A stretch of 64,000 nucleotides of DNA from Limimaricola hongkongensis DSM 17492 (lineage in GTDB: Bacteria > Pseudomonadota > Alphaproteobacteria > Rhodobacterales > Rhodobacteraceae): positions 39,368 to 103,367 of the forward strand of contig NZ_CM002676.1 in the NCBI RefSeq assembly GCF_000600975.2. The letters run 5' to 3'. Positions 45,830 to 55,197 of this stretch are shown one piece after another. The notes below the pieces were generated by a model. The model was not told the DNA's origin. It ran no database searches and saw only the letters and a program-made list of their open reading frames with translations. Each line of letters opens with the position of its first letter. The first letter of the stretch is position 1. Made by a program: the position numbers and the translations under genes.

Positions 45830-46516
45830 ATGTTGAGGACAAAGCCCGTGGGCCGGGGTGCGGCGGCCCGCAAATACGATCTCCTCACCGCGCTCGGCGC
45901 GCATGCGCTGTCGCAGGACCGGACCGAACAGGTGCTGGCGCTGCGGCTGATGACGTTGATCACCGCGCGCTACAATTGGGGCCGCGACGAGCTGGCCGTC
46001 GGCGTGCGCGAAATCGCGCGGCTCTGGTCGGTGGACGAGCGCACGGTCAAGCGCGAGATGGCCAAGCTCCGGGCGCGCGGCTGGGTCGAGCTGACCCGCG
46101 CCGGGGCGAGGGGGCGGGTCGCGGAATACGCGCTGGGGATCGAACGGCTGATGCAGGACACGCGTCCGGGCTGGGAGCGGGTCGGCCCGGATTTCGCCTG
46201 CAGGCTCGACGCCGGGGAGGCCGACGACAAGGTCGTGCCGCTGCCGATCCGCGGCGAGGTGCCGCCGCCCGATCTCTCTGGCGGGAGCGAATGGGCGCTG
46301 GCGCAGGCGCTGCTGCACGCGGAAGAGCCGGGGCTCTATGCATCTTGGCTGCGCGCGCTCACCCGCGACAGCCGCGCGGGCGGGCGGCTGGTTCTGGCCG
46401 CGCCGTCGCGCTTTCACGCGGCCTATGTGCAGACGCATCTTTCGGCCCGGCTGCTCGCCGCCTGCCGCGACGTGGATGGCGGCGTCTCCGAGGTCACGGT
46501 GATCGCCGCGGGCTAG
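45830..46516 (+). CDS. Replication initiator, DnaA-like type
   Basis: 228 residues. The N-terminal half is a winged helix (REIARLWSVDERTVKREMAKL). The C-terminal half, from about residue 155, reads YASWLRALTRDSRAGGRLVL and then APSRFHAAYVQTHLSARLL, close to the DnaA N-terminal domain pattern. Rhodobacterales plasmids include a class with such DnaA-like initiators next to parAB. It should bind repeats in the upstream region. GAGGCG lies near the ATG. I am fairly, not fully, sure of the class. Confidence 0.72.
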   Translation: MLRTKPVGRGAAARKYDLLTALGAHALSQDRTEQVLALRLMTLITARYNWGRDELAVGVREIARLWSVDERTVKREMAKLRARGWVELTRAGARGRVAEYALGIERLMQDTRPGWERVGPDFACRLDAGEADDKVVPLPIRGEVPPPDLSGGSEWALAQALLHAEEPGLYASWLRALTRDSRAGGRLVLAAPSRFHAAYVQTHLSARLLAACRDVDGGVSEVTVIAAG

Positions 46517-46517
46517 C

Positions 46518-46859
46518 TCAGACGATCATCGCGATCACCGTCAGCACCACCGCCGTGCCGACCGTCACCGCGATGAGGATGGTCCGGTTCCTGGTCTCGG
46601 GCGCGGTGAGGCTGCTCTTGTGCTCGACGCTGACGGGCCGCTCCTGGCCGCTGGCCTTGGGGGCCTCGCCGCGATCGGGGTTCCTAGTCTCGGCCTCTTC
46701 GGCCATCTTCACCTGCTCTTTGGTGTTGGGATGACCCGAGGCCTCGTCATCGGTGCCCAGCGGCGAGGCGGAGGTGTCGGGAAAGCCCTTCTTGTCGCCG
46801 GCCTTGCCCTCGTCGATGTCGTGGCGCAGGCGGTCGGTGGTGTGCGGTGTCTCGGCCAT
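46518..46859 (-). CDS. Small tail-anchored membrane protein, unknown function
   Basis: 113 residues. A charged soluble part (MAETPHTTDRLRHDIDEGKA...) ends in one C-terminal membrane segment, TILIAVTVGTAVVLTVIAMIV. AAGGAG lies upstream of ATG 46859. It is convergent with the initiator gene (stops 2 bp apart) and divergent from the YdeP-type oxidoreductase. Small proteins of this kind are common in Rhodobacteraceae without known function. Confidence 0.68.
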   Translation of the reverse strand: MAETPHTTDRLRHDIDEGKAGDKKGFPDTSASPLGTDDEASGHPNTKEQVKMAEEAETRNPDRGEAPKASGQERPVSVEHKSSLTAPETRNRTILIAVTVGTAVVLTVIAMIV

Positions 46860-46901
46860 GGCGTGGCTCCTTCGAAGATGTCGCCGGTCAACCGGAAGCC
46901 G

Positions 46902-46948
46902 GAGGGCGCGGTTCCCCGGACGCCCCCGCGCGAAGGAACCGCGCCCTC
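46902..46948. repeat. 14-bp inverted repeat in the divergent region before the oxidoreductase
   Basis: GAGGGCGCGGTTCC (46902-46915) and GGAACCGCGCCCTC (46935-46948), perfect arms with a 19-nt spacer. Its middle GGTTCCCC resembles half a parS-like site. Possibly an operator for one or both divergent genes. Confidence 0.5.
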
Positions 46949-47030
46949 GCGTCCAAGTTGATGCCCGGTACGCGCGACGCCGGGGCCATCCGCCTTCTTC
47001 GCCGCGCAATGGCGCAGGGGAGGGCCGAGC

Positions 47031-49349
47031 ATGACCGACCGCAAGCAAACGCATCAGCGCGATGATCTGCCGCATTACGATCAGCCGTCTGGCGGCTGGG
47101 GGTCGCTGTCGAGCGTGGCGCGGCACATGGGACAGGACCATCCCTCGCCCGGCGTGATCGACACGCTGCGCCGCCAGAACAAGCCCGGCGGCCACATGTG
47201 CACCTCCTGCGCCTGGACCAAGCCGCCGAACCCGCATGTCGCCGAATTCTGCGAAAACGGCGCCAAGGCGACGATCTGGGATTTGACCCGCGACCGCTGC
47301 GGGCCCGACTTCTTTGCCCGCCACACCGTGAGCGAGCTGCGCGGATGGCCCGATTACGAGCTGGAGATCCAGGGACGGCTGACGCATCCGATGCGCTACG
47401 ATCCCGCCAGCGACAAATATGTCGAGGCGACGTGGGACGAGGCGTTCGAGGGTATCGGCGCGACGCTGCGCGAGATCCGCGCGAAAAACCCCAAATCGGT
47501 GGTGTTCTACGCCTCGGGCCGCGCCAGCCTCGAAACATCTTATCTCTACGCGCTGCTGGCCCGGCTCTATGGCAACAACAACCTGCCAGACAGCTCCAAC
47601 ATGTGCCACGAGACGACGAGCGTCGGGCTCAAGAAGGTGACGGGTTCGCCGGTGGGCACCTGCGTGCTGTCGGATTTCGATCATTGCGACATGATCATCT
47701 TCATGGGCCAGAACACCGGCACCAACAGCCCGCGCTTCCTGCATCCCCTGCGCGCCGCGAAGAAGCGCGGCTGCAAGATCGTCACCTTCAACCCGGTGCG
47801 CGAGGCCGGTCTCGTCACCTTTCGCGATCCGCAGAACCCGGTGGAGATGCTGGCGGGCAAGGAGACGGTGATCTCGGATCGCTATCTCCAGCTCAAGCCG
47901 GGCAGCGACGTCGCCGTGCTGGCGGGGCTGTGCAAGCGGGTGTTCGAGATCGACGACGAACAGGGCGGCGGCGTGATCGACCGCCAGTTCGTGGCCCAGC
48001 ACACCAGCGGCTGGCCCGCATTCGAGGCGGCGATCCGCGCCACCGAATGGGCCGAGATCGAGCGCATCACCGGCCTGCGCCGCGACGACATCGCCGAGGT
48101 GGGCGAGATGTACTGCAATTCCGACAAGGTGATCGGCATCTATGGCATGGGGCTGACCCAGCACGTGCATGGCAGCCTCAACATCGCGATGTATGTGAAC
48201 CTGCTTCTGATGCGCGGCAATATCGGGCGCGAGGGGGCGGGGATCTCGCCTGTCAGGGGCCATTCCAACGTGCAGGGGCAGCGCACCGTCGGCATCTCCG
48301 AAAAACCCGAGCTGGTGCCGCTCGACCGGATCGACGAGATGTTCGGCTTTGAAAGCCCGCGCGACACCGGCACCACCACGATCGAGGCGGTGCAGGGCGT
48401 GCTCGACGGGTCGGTGCGGGGCTTTGTCGGCCTCGGCGGCAATTTCGCCCGCGCGATCCCCGATCAGGGCCGCACCGACCCGGCCTGGCAGAAGCTCGAT
48501 CTCAACGTGCAGATCGCGACCAAGCTGAACCGCAGCCACACGCTGGTCGGGCGCGAGGCGTGGCTGCTGCCCTGCCTCGTGCGCGCGGAGATGGACATGC
48601 AGGCGACCGGGCCGCAGGCGGTGTCGATGGAGGACAGCCTGTCGATGATCCATGGCAGCCAGGGGCGGCGCGAGCCGGCCTCGAAGATGCTGCGCTCGGA
48701 GCCCTTCATCGTCGCGGGCATCGCCAAGGCCACGCTCGACCCCAACCCCAAGGTCAAATGGGACGACTGGGTCGGCGACTATGCCCTGATCCGCGACCTG
48801 ATCGAGGCAACCTATCCCGACAAGTTCGAACGCTTCAACGACCGGCTGTTCCAGCCCGGCGGGTTCCACAAGGGCAACCCCGCGCGCGAGCGGCAATGGC
48901 AGACCGAGACGGGCCGCGCGATCTTTACCGCGCCGGACACGCTGTCGGCGCTGGGGCAGGCGCCGGACGCGCAGAGCTACACGCTCGTCACGGTGCGCTC
49001 GAACGACCAGTTCAACACCACGATCTACGGCTTTCACGACCGGCTGCGCGGGCTGGAGACCGACCGGCAGGTGGTGATGATGAACCCCGAGATGATCGCG
49101 AGAGCGGGGCTGCGCGAAGGGCAGGAGGTGACGCTTTGCTGCGCCGTCGAGGATGGCGAGACGCGTGAGGTCGGCGGGCTCAGGGTCATCGCCTATGACC
49201 TGCCCGACGACACGGTGCTGGCCTATTATCCCGAAACCAACCCTCTGGTGCCGCTCGGCTATCACGACAGGCTGTCGAAGACCCCGGCCTACAAGGGGGT
49301 GCCGGTGCGGATCCGGGGGCTGAGCCGCCGGATCAGCCGTCATTGGTGA
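47031..49349 (+). CDS. YdeP-type molybdopterin oxidoreductase (FdhF family)
   Basis: 772 residues. GGHMCTSCAWTKPPNPHVAEFC at the start, SSNMCHETTSVGLK, and FMGQNTGTNSPR are typical of the YdeP/FdhF-like family, with the C-terminal molybdopterin dinucleotide domain (VRSNDQFNTTIYGFHDR; VMMNPEMIARAGLREGQEV). E. coli YdeP is linked to acid resistance; the substrate is unknown, and true formate dehydrogenase partners are absent. The long frame on the opposite strand is a shadow. Its 3' end overlaps the phosphatase gene by 17 bp. Confidence 0.88.
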   Translation: MTDRKQTHQRDDLPHYDQPSGGWGSLSSVARHMGQDHPSPGVIDTLRRQNKPGGHMCTSCAWTKPPNPHVAEFCENGAKATIWDLTRDRCGPDFFARHTVSELRGWPDYELEIQGRLTHPMRYDPASDKYVEATWDEAFEGIGATLREIRAKNPKSVVFYASGRASLETSYLYALLARLYGNNNLPDSSNMCHETTSVGLKKVTGSPVGTCVLSDFDHCDMIIFMGQNTGTNSPRFLHPLRAAKKRGCKIVTFNPVREAGLVTFRDPQNPVEMLAGKETVISDRYLQLKPGSDVAVLAGLCKRVFEIDDEQGGGVIDRQFVAQHTSGWPAFEAAIRATEWAEIERITGLRRDDIAEVGEMYCNSDKVIGIYGMGLTQHVHGSLNIAMYVNLLLMRGNIGREGAGISPVRGHSNVQGQRTVGISEKPELVPLDRIDEMFGFESPRDTGTTTIEAVQGVLDGSVRGFVGLGGNFARAIPDQGRTDPAWQKLDLNVQIATKLNRSHTLVGREAWLLPCLVRAEMDMQATGPQAVSMEDSLSMIHGSQGRREPASKMLRSEPFIVAGIAKATLDPNPKVKWDDWVGDYALIRDLIEATYPDKFERFNDRLFQPGGFHKGNPARERQWQTETGRAIFTAPDTLSALGQAPDAQSYTLVTVRSNDQFNTTIYGFHDRLRGLETDRQVVMMNPEMIARAGLREGQEVTLCCAVEDGETREVGGLRVIAYDLPDDTVLAYYPETNPLVPLGYHDRLSKTPAYKGVPVRIRGLSRRISRHW

Positions 49350-50058
49350 CGAAATCGACCGCCCCCTCCGCGATCCGTGCCGCCGTCAGGCGGCCGGTGA
49401 ACCACGCCCCGGTGTCGACCGCGATCCGTCCGCCTTCGGCCGATGGCGCGTCCTGCACCACGTGCCCGTGCACGACCCAAAGCCCGTCGCGGCGCGGCGT
49501 GCCGGCAAAGCGCGGATGCCCCCAGAGCAGGGTCTTTTCGTCCTGCATGCCGGGCGGGCGCGCGGGGTCGAGCGCGGCATGCACCGCCACGACATTGCCG
49601 CTGCTCCAGCGCAGCGGCAGGCCGCGCAGCCAGTTCTCCATCGGCCCCAGCGCGCGCGACAGCGCCGCGGCGCATTCGGCGGCGGCGCCGGGCGTGGCGA
49701 GATCGGGCGGCGCGATGCCAAAGCTCCCCAGGCTCTCCGTCCCGCCATTGCGCAGCCAGAGCGCGGCGCGCCGGACCGGGTCGGCCAGAAAGCCGAGCAT
49801 CATCGCCTCGTGGTTCCCGGCGAGACAGACGAGCTGTTCGTGCCGCCAGTGATGCAGCAGCCGCAGCACGCCCGCGCTGTCGGGGCCGCGGTCGATCATG
49901 TCGCCGAGCACCACGATCGGGTGGTCGCTGCCGCGCCGCGCGATGCGCCGCAGCAGCGGCGCCAGCAGGTCGAGCCGCCCATGCACGTCGCCGATGGCGT
50001 GAAACGGCGTGGCCGGGGCAGGGGGCGGGAACGGGTGTCGGAACAAAGGCAGGCGCAT
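49333..50058 (-). CDS. Metallophosphoesterase, PP2A-like serine/threonine or bis-nucleoside phosphatase
   Basis: 241 residues. The calcineurin-type motifs appear in order: GDVHGR (residues about 23-28), GDMIDRGPDS, GNHE, and VVHGH near the C-terminus. Members of this group cleave phosphoproteins or Ap4A. Tail-to-tail overlap of 17 bp with the YdeP-type gene. No partner kinase nearby. Confidence 0.88.
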   Translation of the reverse strand: MRLPLFRHPFPPPAPATPFHAIGDVHGRLDLLAPLLRRIARRGSDHPIVVLGDMIDRGPDSAGVLRLLHHWRHEQLVCLAGNHEAMMLGFLADPVRRAALWLRNGGTESLGSFGIAPPDLATPGAAAECAAALSRALGPMENWLRGLPLRWSSGNVVAVHAALDPARPPGMQDEKTLLWGHPRFAGTPRRDGLWVVHGHVVQDAPSAEGGRIAVDTGAWFTGRLTAARIAEGAVDFVTNDG

Positions 50059-50191
50059 CCGGCGAAACTAGACCGCGCCGCCGGGCTGCGCCAGCCGCGG
50101 CGGGGCAGGGGGCGCCTTTGCCGGGCCGGGCAGCGGGGGAGAGGCGAGCCACGCCCGCGGCGGCGCATCGGCGCCCCGGGCGCGGCCTGCC

Positions 50192-50464
50192 TCAGTCGCG
50201 GCTGATCAGCTTGTTGAACCGGCTGGCCGCGCCGTCGGCGGCGCGGTCCTGATGCAGAAAGGCCAGGCCGCTCTCCTCGAAGGTGGCGAACCAGTCGCTC
50301 CACGAAATCCGCTCCAGCCCGTCGGCCTGCGGTTCGAAATCGATGCGCAGGAGGCCCGCCCCGCCGTCATCGCCGGTGTCGCGCACCCGCGCCGGGTGGC
50401 CGCCGCGCGCCTCGACCCAATCGCGGATCTCGTCGTGGTCGGTCGTCGTCTTCGCCTCGCTCAT
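50192..50464 (-). CDS. Conserved small protein, unknown function
   Basis: 90 residues. It begins MSEAKTTTDHDEIRDWVEARGGHPARV and ends in SGLAFLHQDRAADGAASRFNKLI. An RxE/D pattern with a central DFEPQADGLERISWSDWFATFEE is seen in small proteins encoded in many bacteria, but I know no function. AGGAG lies seven bases before the ATG. Divergent from purU. Confidence 0.72.
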   Translation of the reverse strand: MSEAKTTTDHDEIRDWVEARGGHPARVRDTGDDGGAGLLRIDFEPQADGLERISWSDWFATFEESGLAFLHQDRAADGAASRFNKLISRD

Positions 50465-50620
50465 GTCGTGCTCCTATCGGAAACCTCTGTTCCCCAACGC
50501 GGCAGCGGGGGCCGGGTTTCGCGCGGCAATGTCGCCAAACCGCGCCGGAGCGGCGCGGGCGTGCTGGCATCCCGCCGCCGGGCGCGCGAAAACGGCCGCA
50601 AGCCCCAGACGAGAGATGCC

Positions 50621-51478
50621 ATGACCACCCATATCCTGACGCTCACCTGCCGCAACCGACCCGGCATCGTCGCCGCCGTCGCCACCGCGCTCGCCGAGAC
50701 CGGCGGCGACATCACCGAGGCGCGGCAGTTCGACGACATCCAGACCGGCACCTTCTTCATGCGCGTGGCCTTCCGGCTGCCGCAGGAGGTGGGCGGCGAT
50801 GGCGGGTTCCGGGCCAAGATGGACGGCATCGGCACCGCCTTCGGCATGACCTGGCAGCTCGCGGCGCAGGATTACCGGCCCAAGGTGCTGATCCTCGTGT
50901 CGAAATTCGACCACTGCCTCGCCGACCTGCTGTACCGGCAGCGGATCGGAGAGATGCCGATGGATCTGGTGGCGGTGGCGGGCAACCACCCCGAGACCGC
51001 GCTCAGCCTGACGCTGCCCAAGGGCGTGCCCTATCACCACCTGCCGATCACCAAGGAGACCAAGCCGCAGCAGGAGGCCGAGATCCGCGCGCTGGTCGAA
51101 CAGACCGGGGCGGAGCTGGTCGTGCTGGCGCGTTACATGCAGATCCTCAGCGACGAGATGTCGGCCTGGCTGTCGGGGCGCTGCATCAACATCCACCATT
51201 CCTTCCTGCCCGGCTTCAAGGGCGCCAAGCCCTATCATCAGGCGCATGCCCGCGGCGTGAAGATGATCGGCGCCACCGCGCATTACGTGACCGAGGATCT
51301 CGACGAGGGGCCGATCATCTCCCAGGACGTCGAGCACGTCACCCATGCCGACACGCCAGACGATCTCGTGGCCAAGGGGCGCGACATCGAACGCCGGGTG
51401 CTGGCGCGGGCCGTGGCGCTGCATCTGGACCGGCGGGTGCTGGTCAATGGCGGCCGCACGGTGGTGTTCGGCAAATGA
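50621..51478 (+). CDS. purU: Formyltetrahydrofolate deformylase
   Basis: 285 residues. An N-terminal ACT domain (LTLTCRNRPGIVAAVATALAE) joined to a formyltransferase-like domain with SKFDHCLADLL, NHPE and the catalytic NIHHSFLPGFKGAKPYHQA. It hydrolyses 10-formyl-THF to formate and THF, balancing one-carbon pools. ATG 50621 matches the family N-terminus. Convergent with the permease gene; stops adjacent. Confidence 0.95.
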   Translation: MTTHILTLTCRNRPGIVAAVATALAETGGDITEARQFDDIQTGTFFMRVAFRLPQEVGGDGGFRAKMDGIGTAFGMTWQLAAQDYRPKVLILVSKFDHCLADLLYRQRIGEMPMDLVAVAGNHPETALSLTLPKGVPYHHLPITKETKPQQEAEIRALVEQTGAELVVLARYMQILSDEMSAWLSGRCINIHHSFLPGFKGAKPYHQAHARGVKMIGATAHYVTEDLDEGPIISQDVEHVTHADTPDDLVAKGRDIERRVLARAVALHLDRRVLVNGGRTVVFGK

Positions 51479-52747
51479 TCAGCGGCGCGCCCCGGCCGGG
51501 TCCGGGGCGCCGAGCCGCGCTTCGATCCCGGCGTAATCCGTCTCGTCCGACAGGGCGAGCGCGATCCAGCGCAGCGGCGGGACATGGGCGCAGACCACCA
51601 TCACCGCCATGGTGATCGGCACCGCGAGGATCGCGCCCGCCACGCCCCAGATCCAGCCCCAGAACAGCAGCGCCGAAAGGATCACCAGCGCCGAGATCGA
51701 CAGCTGCCGGCCCTGCACGCGCGGATCGACGTAATTGCCCATCACCTGCTCGATCACCAACAGCCCCGCGCCGATCAGCACCGCCGTGCCGGGCTCCTTG
51801 ATCGCAAAGGCATAGATCACCGCAAGGACGCCCGAGATCAGCGAGCCGACCGAGGGCACGAAGTTCAGCACGAAGGCCAGCAGCGCCCAGACCAGCAGAA
51901 GGTCGACCCCGAACAGCCACAGCCAGCCCGCATAGAGCGCCCCGGTGAGCAGCCCCAGAACCAGCCGCACCCCGAGATAGCGGCGGATCTTGCCGGCGAC
52001 CACATCGACCGCGCCGAGCACCTCGTCACGGGTGTCCGACCGCGTCATGGCCGACAGCTTGCGCTGCCAGCGCGGCGCCTCGATCAGCATCAGCAGGGTC
52101 AGGAAAAAGATCAGCACCAGCGCCAGGAGGATGCCCGAGATCATCGACACCACCGTCGTGGCGAGGCCCGAGGCCCGTTCGACCAGCGTGCCGCCGATGC
52201 CGCCATCGGCCATGCCGCGGATCTGCGCGACCAGGCTCTCCGAGCTGCCGGTGTCGTCGGATCGGCTTGGCGCGCTGCCCGGATCGATCCCGGCCCCCGG
52301 CGTGGCCTGGATCGCGCTTTCGACCGCCGCGCCCGTGGCCTCGGAGGCGACCTGCCCCGTGGCGCGGCCCGCGCCGTCGGGCGCCTGCGACAGCTGGTCG
52401 ATCGCCTGCTGCGCCTCCTGGGCCGGGAACCGGACGAGGAATTGTTGCGCCGAGAGCCACAGCACGGCGAGAAACACCGCGAGCGCCGCGCCGAGCGCCG
52501 CCATCGCCGCGACATGGCCGACCCAGCGCCGCCCGCCCGCCAGCCGCGCGGCGCCGCGCTGCACCGGCGCCAGGAGCAGCGCGAGAAACAGCGCGAAGGT
52601 GATCGGCAGGAAGACCGGCCGCATCGCATGCAGCGCCCAGCCCGCGATGACCAGCGCGATCAGCGCCAGCAGCCCGAGCGCGGGATGCGCCAGCCGTTGC
52701 GGCACCGAGGCCGCGCGGTTTTCCGTTTCAGGCGCCTTGTCCGACAT
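51479..52747 (-). CDS. AI-2E/PerM-family membrane protein
   Basis: 422 residues with about eight membrane segments and the PerM-type ends (FLPITFALFLALLLAPV; FVLNFVPSVGSLISGVLAVIYA). A long periplasmic Gly/Ala-rich insertion lies near residues 125-190. Family members export AI-2 or act as Na+/H+ antiporters; the substrate is undetermined here. The start overlaps the end of the upstream SDR by 20 bp, so the two are coupled. Confidence 0.85.
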   Translation of the reverse strand: MSDKAPETENRAASVPQRLAHPALGLLALIALVIAGWALHAMRPVFLPITFALFLALLLAPVQRGAARLAGGRRWVGHVAAMAALGAALAVFLAVLWLSAQQFLVRFPAQEAQQAIDQLSQAPDGAGRATGQVASEATGAAVESAIQATPGAGIDPGSAPSRSDDTGSSESLVAQIRGMADGGIGGTLVERASGLATTVVSMISGILLALVLIFFLTLLMLIEAPRWQRKLSAMTRSDTRDEVLGAVDVVAGKIRRYLGVRLVLGLLTGALYAGWLWLFGVDLLLVWALLAFVLNFVPSVGSLISGVLAVIYAFAIKEPGTAVLIGAGLLVIEQVMGNYVDPRVQGRQLSISALVILSALLFWGWIWGVAGAILAVPITMAVMVVCAHVPPLRWIALALSDETDYAGIEARLGAPDPAGARR

Positions 52748-53507
52748 TCAGCGACAAGCCTCCGTCGATGGTGAATGTCTGGCCGGTGACGTAATCGGCC
52801 TCGGGCGAGGCGAGGTAGACCGCCAGATGCGCGACCTCCTCGGGCTGGCCAGGGCGGCGCCACGGGATGTTGCGCACCTGCCGCTCCAGCTGCTCGGGGT
52901 CGTCCATCGCCGCCTGGTTCATCGCGGTGAGGATCATGCCCGGCGCGATGTTGTTGACCGCGATCCGGTCGGGCGCGAGTTCGAGGCAGAGCGTCCGCGT
53001 GAGGTTGCGCAAGCCGCCCTTGGCGGCGTCGTAGGCGGCCGAGCCGATGCGCGGGATCTCCTCGTGCACCGAGGAGATGTTGACGATCCGCCCGCCGCCG
53101 CCCGCGGCGCGGCGCGCCCGGATGAAGGCGCGGGCGCACAGGAACGGGCCGAAGAGGTCGGTCCTGAGCATGGTCTCCCATGTCTCGTCGGGCATCTCGG
53201 CCGCCTCGATGCCCGGCGCGTCGCGTCCCGCCGCGCTCACCAATATGTCGGGCGGGCCGAAGGCGTCCGCCGCGGCGGCAAACAGCCGCTCCACGTCGCC
53301 GGGCAAAGTATGGTCGCATTGCACGCTGACCGCGGCGCGGCCGGTGGCGCGCACCGCGCGGGCCGTTTCGTCCACGGCATCGGCATCCTCGAGATAGGCC
53401 AGCACCAGATCGGCCCCCGCCTTGGCAAAGGCGATGGCCGTGGCCTGCCCGATCCCGGATTCCGCGCCGGTGACGATGGCGATCCTGTCCTGTAACCGTC
53501 CGGTCAT
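52728..53507 (-). CDS. SDR-family oxidoreductase (glucose 1-dehydrogenase-like)
   Basis: 259 residues, classical SDR: VTGAESGIGQATA for NAD(P), SAAG, the catalytic Ser in NISSVHE, YDAAKGGL, and NNIAPGMILTAMN. The C-terminal ASPEADYVTGQTFTIDGGL is typical of sugar or 3-oxoacyl dehydrogenases. GGGGGG precedes ATG 53507. It begins a two-gene unit with the PerM-type permease. Confidence 0.83.
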   Translation of the reverse strand: MTGRLQDRIAIVTGAESGIGQATAIAFAKAGADLVLAYLEDADAVDETARAVRATGRAAVSVQCDHTLPGDVERLFAAAADAFGPPDILVSAAGRDAPGIEAAEMPDETWETMLRTDLFGPFLCARAFIRARRAAGGGGRIVNISSVHEEIPRIGSAAYDAAKGGLRNLTRTLCLELAPDRIAVNNIAPGMILTAMNQAAMDDPEQLERQVRNIPWRRPGQPEEVAHLAVYLASPEADYVTGQTFTIDGGLSLNVGQGA

Positions 53508-53595
53508 GTGCCCCCCGCTGACGTCGCGGGGCCGCCGCGCGGGCCCCGTCAGGGGGGCAACTGTCCGCGGCGGGCCGGGTTCCGGCCTGCCGCGA

Positions 53596-55038
53596 TCAGC
53601 CGCGGGCGTAGACGTCCTCGTAGCGGATGATGTCGTCCTCGCCGACATAGGCGCCGGTCTGCACCTCGATCAGCACCATCGGCAGCTTGCCGGGGTTTTC
53701 CATCCGGTGCACCGCGCCGAGCGGGATATAGACCGACTGGTTCTCGGTCACGAGCGTGACCGCGTCATCCACCGTCACCCGCGCCGTGCCCTCGACCACG
53801 ATCCAGTGCTCGGAGCGGTGGTGGTGGCTTTGCAGGCTGAGCGCCGCGCCGGGATGCACGAGGATGCGCTTGACCTGGAACCGGCCGCCGATCACGAGGC
53901 TTTCGAACCAGCCCCAGGGCCGGTGCACCTTGGGAAAGGAGGTGGCCTGGGGGGCCTGCTTGGCCTTGAGCGCCGCGACCGCCAGCTTCACGTCCTGCGC
54001 GCGGCGCATGTCGGCCACCAGCACCGCGTCGCCGGTGGCGATCGCCATGATGTTGTCGAGCCCGATCCCGACGATTTCGAGCCGGTCGCTGTCCGAGCGC
54101 AGCAGCGTGTCGCGGCAATCGATCGCCGTGGCCCCGTCCGTGGCCACCACGCCATGCGCGTCGGGGCCGCTTTCGCGCCAGACCGCGTCCCAGCCGCCCA
54201 GATCCGACCAGGCGGCGGCAAAGGGCACCACCGACAGGTTTCCGGCCTTTTCCATCACCGCGTAATCGACCGAGATGTCGGGCGCCGCCGCCCAGGCCGC
54301 CGGGTCGAGCCGCAAAAACCCCAGATCGGCCCGGGCGCGGTCGAGCGCCGCCTCGACCGGGGCGCACAGATCGGGGGCGTGGTGGCGGAACGCCGCGGCC
54401 ATGTCGGCGGCGCGGGCCATGAAGATGCCCGCGTTCCACAAAAAGGCGCCGGAGCCGAACATCGCCTCGGCCCGCGCGGCGTCGGGCTTTTCGACGAAGC
54501 GCACCAGATCCTGCGGCGCGCCATCGGCGACCGGCGCCGCGATCTCGAGATAGCCATACCCCGTTTCGGCCCGGTCGGGTGTGATCCCGAATGTGACGAG
54601 GCGGCCTTCGGAAACCGGGCCGAGACCGCGCTCGATCGCGGCGTGAAAGGCGGGCGCGTCGGGCACGACATGGTCCGAGGGCGCGACCAGCATCACCGCC
54701 TCGGGGTCGGTGGCGGCGAGGTGCAGCGCCGCGGCGAGGATCGGGGCGGCGGTGTTGCGTCCCTCGGGTTCGATCAGCACCGCGCCGGGATCGATGCCCG
54801 CCTGGCCGAGCTGTTCGGCGACGATGAAGCGGAACTCGGCATTGGTCAGCACCACGGGGGCCGCGAAGCCGAGCCCGCCCGCGCCGAGCCCCGTGCCATG
54901 CAGCCGCCGGGCCGAGGCCTGGAACAGCGTCTCTTCGCCCACCAGGGGCACGAACTGCTTGGGATAGCTCTTGCGCGACAGCGGCCATAGCCGCGTGCCG
55001 GAGCCGCCGCACAGAAGAACCGGGGTGATCGTGACCAT
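53596..55038 (-). CDS. manC: Mannose-1-phosphate guanylyltransferase / mannose-6-phosphate isomerase
   Basis: 480 residues, the bifunctional AlgA/ManC type. The nucleotidyltransferase domain opens with GGSGTRLWPLSRKSYPKQF and has FVEKPD; the C-terminal cupin isomerase domain has VHRPWGWFESL, HPGAALSLQSHHHRSEHWIV and GAVHRMENPG. It makes GDP-mannose for polysaccharide. GGAGG precedes ATG 55038. Works with the phosphomannomutase at 40.3 kb. Confidence 0.95.
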   Translation of the reverse strand: MVTITPVLLCGGSGTRLWPLSRKSYPKQFVPLVGEETLFQASARRLHGTGLGAGGLGFAAPVVLTNAEFRFIVAEQLGQAGIDPGAVLIEPEGRNTAAPILAAALHLAATDPEAVMLVAPSDHVVPDAPAFHAAIERGLGPVSEGRLVTFGITPDRAETGYGYLEIAAPVADGAPQDLVRFVEKPDAARAEAMFGSGAFLWNAGIFMARAADMAAAFRHHAPDLCAPVEAALDRARADLGFLRLDPAAWAAAPDISVDYAVMEKAGNLSVVPFAAAWSDLGGWDAVWRESGPDAHGVVATDGATAIDCRDTLLRSDSDRLEIVGIGLDNIMAIATGDAVLVADMRRAQDVKLAVAALKAKQAPQATSFPKVHRPWGWFESLVIGGRFQVKRILVHPGAALSLQSHHHRSEHWIVVEGTARVTVDDAVTLVTENQSVYIPLGAVHRMENPGKLPMVLIEVQTGAYVGEDDIIRYEDVYARG

Positions 55039-55197
55039 GGGGCCTCCATTCGTCGACAGGGCGCGGATGGCACCGGGGTATCGCAGGCGCCCGTACAACC
55101 GAAGGGGAAATCGGGGCGAAATAAAGGAGACATTGCGGCAACTGGGGGTGCGGCGGGTCGGGGAACGGTGGTCGCGACCTCCGCCCGGCGGGGTCGT

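Noticed and set aside
46860..49343. Long minus-strand frame opposite the YdeP-type oxidoreductase
   Set aside because: Only the last 113 codons make a credible protein with its own ribosome binding site; the rest is an antisense shadow.
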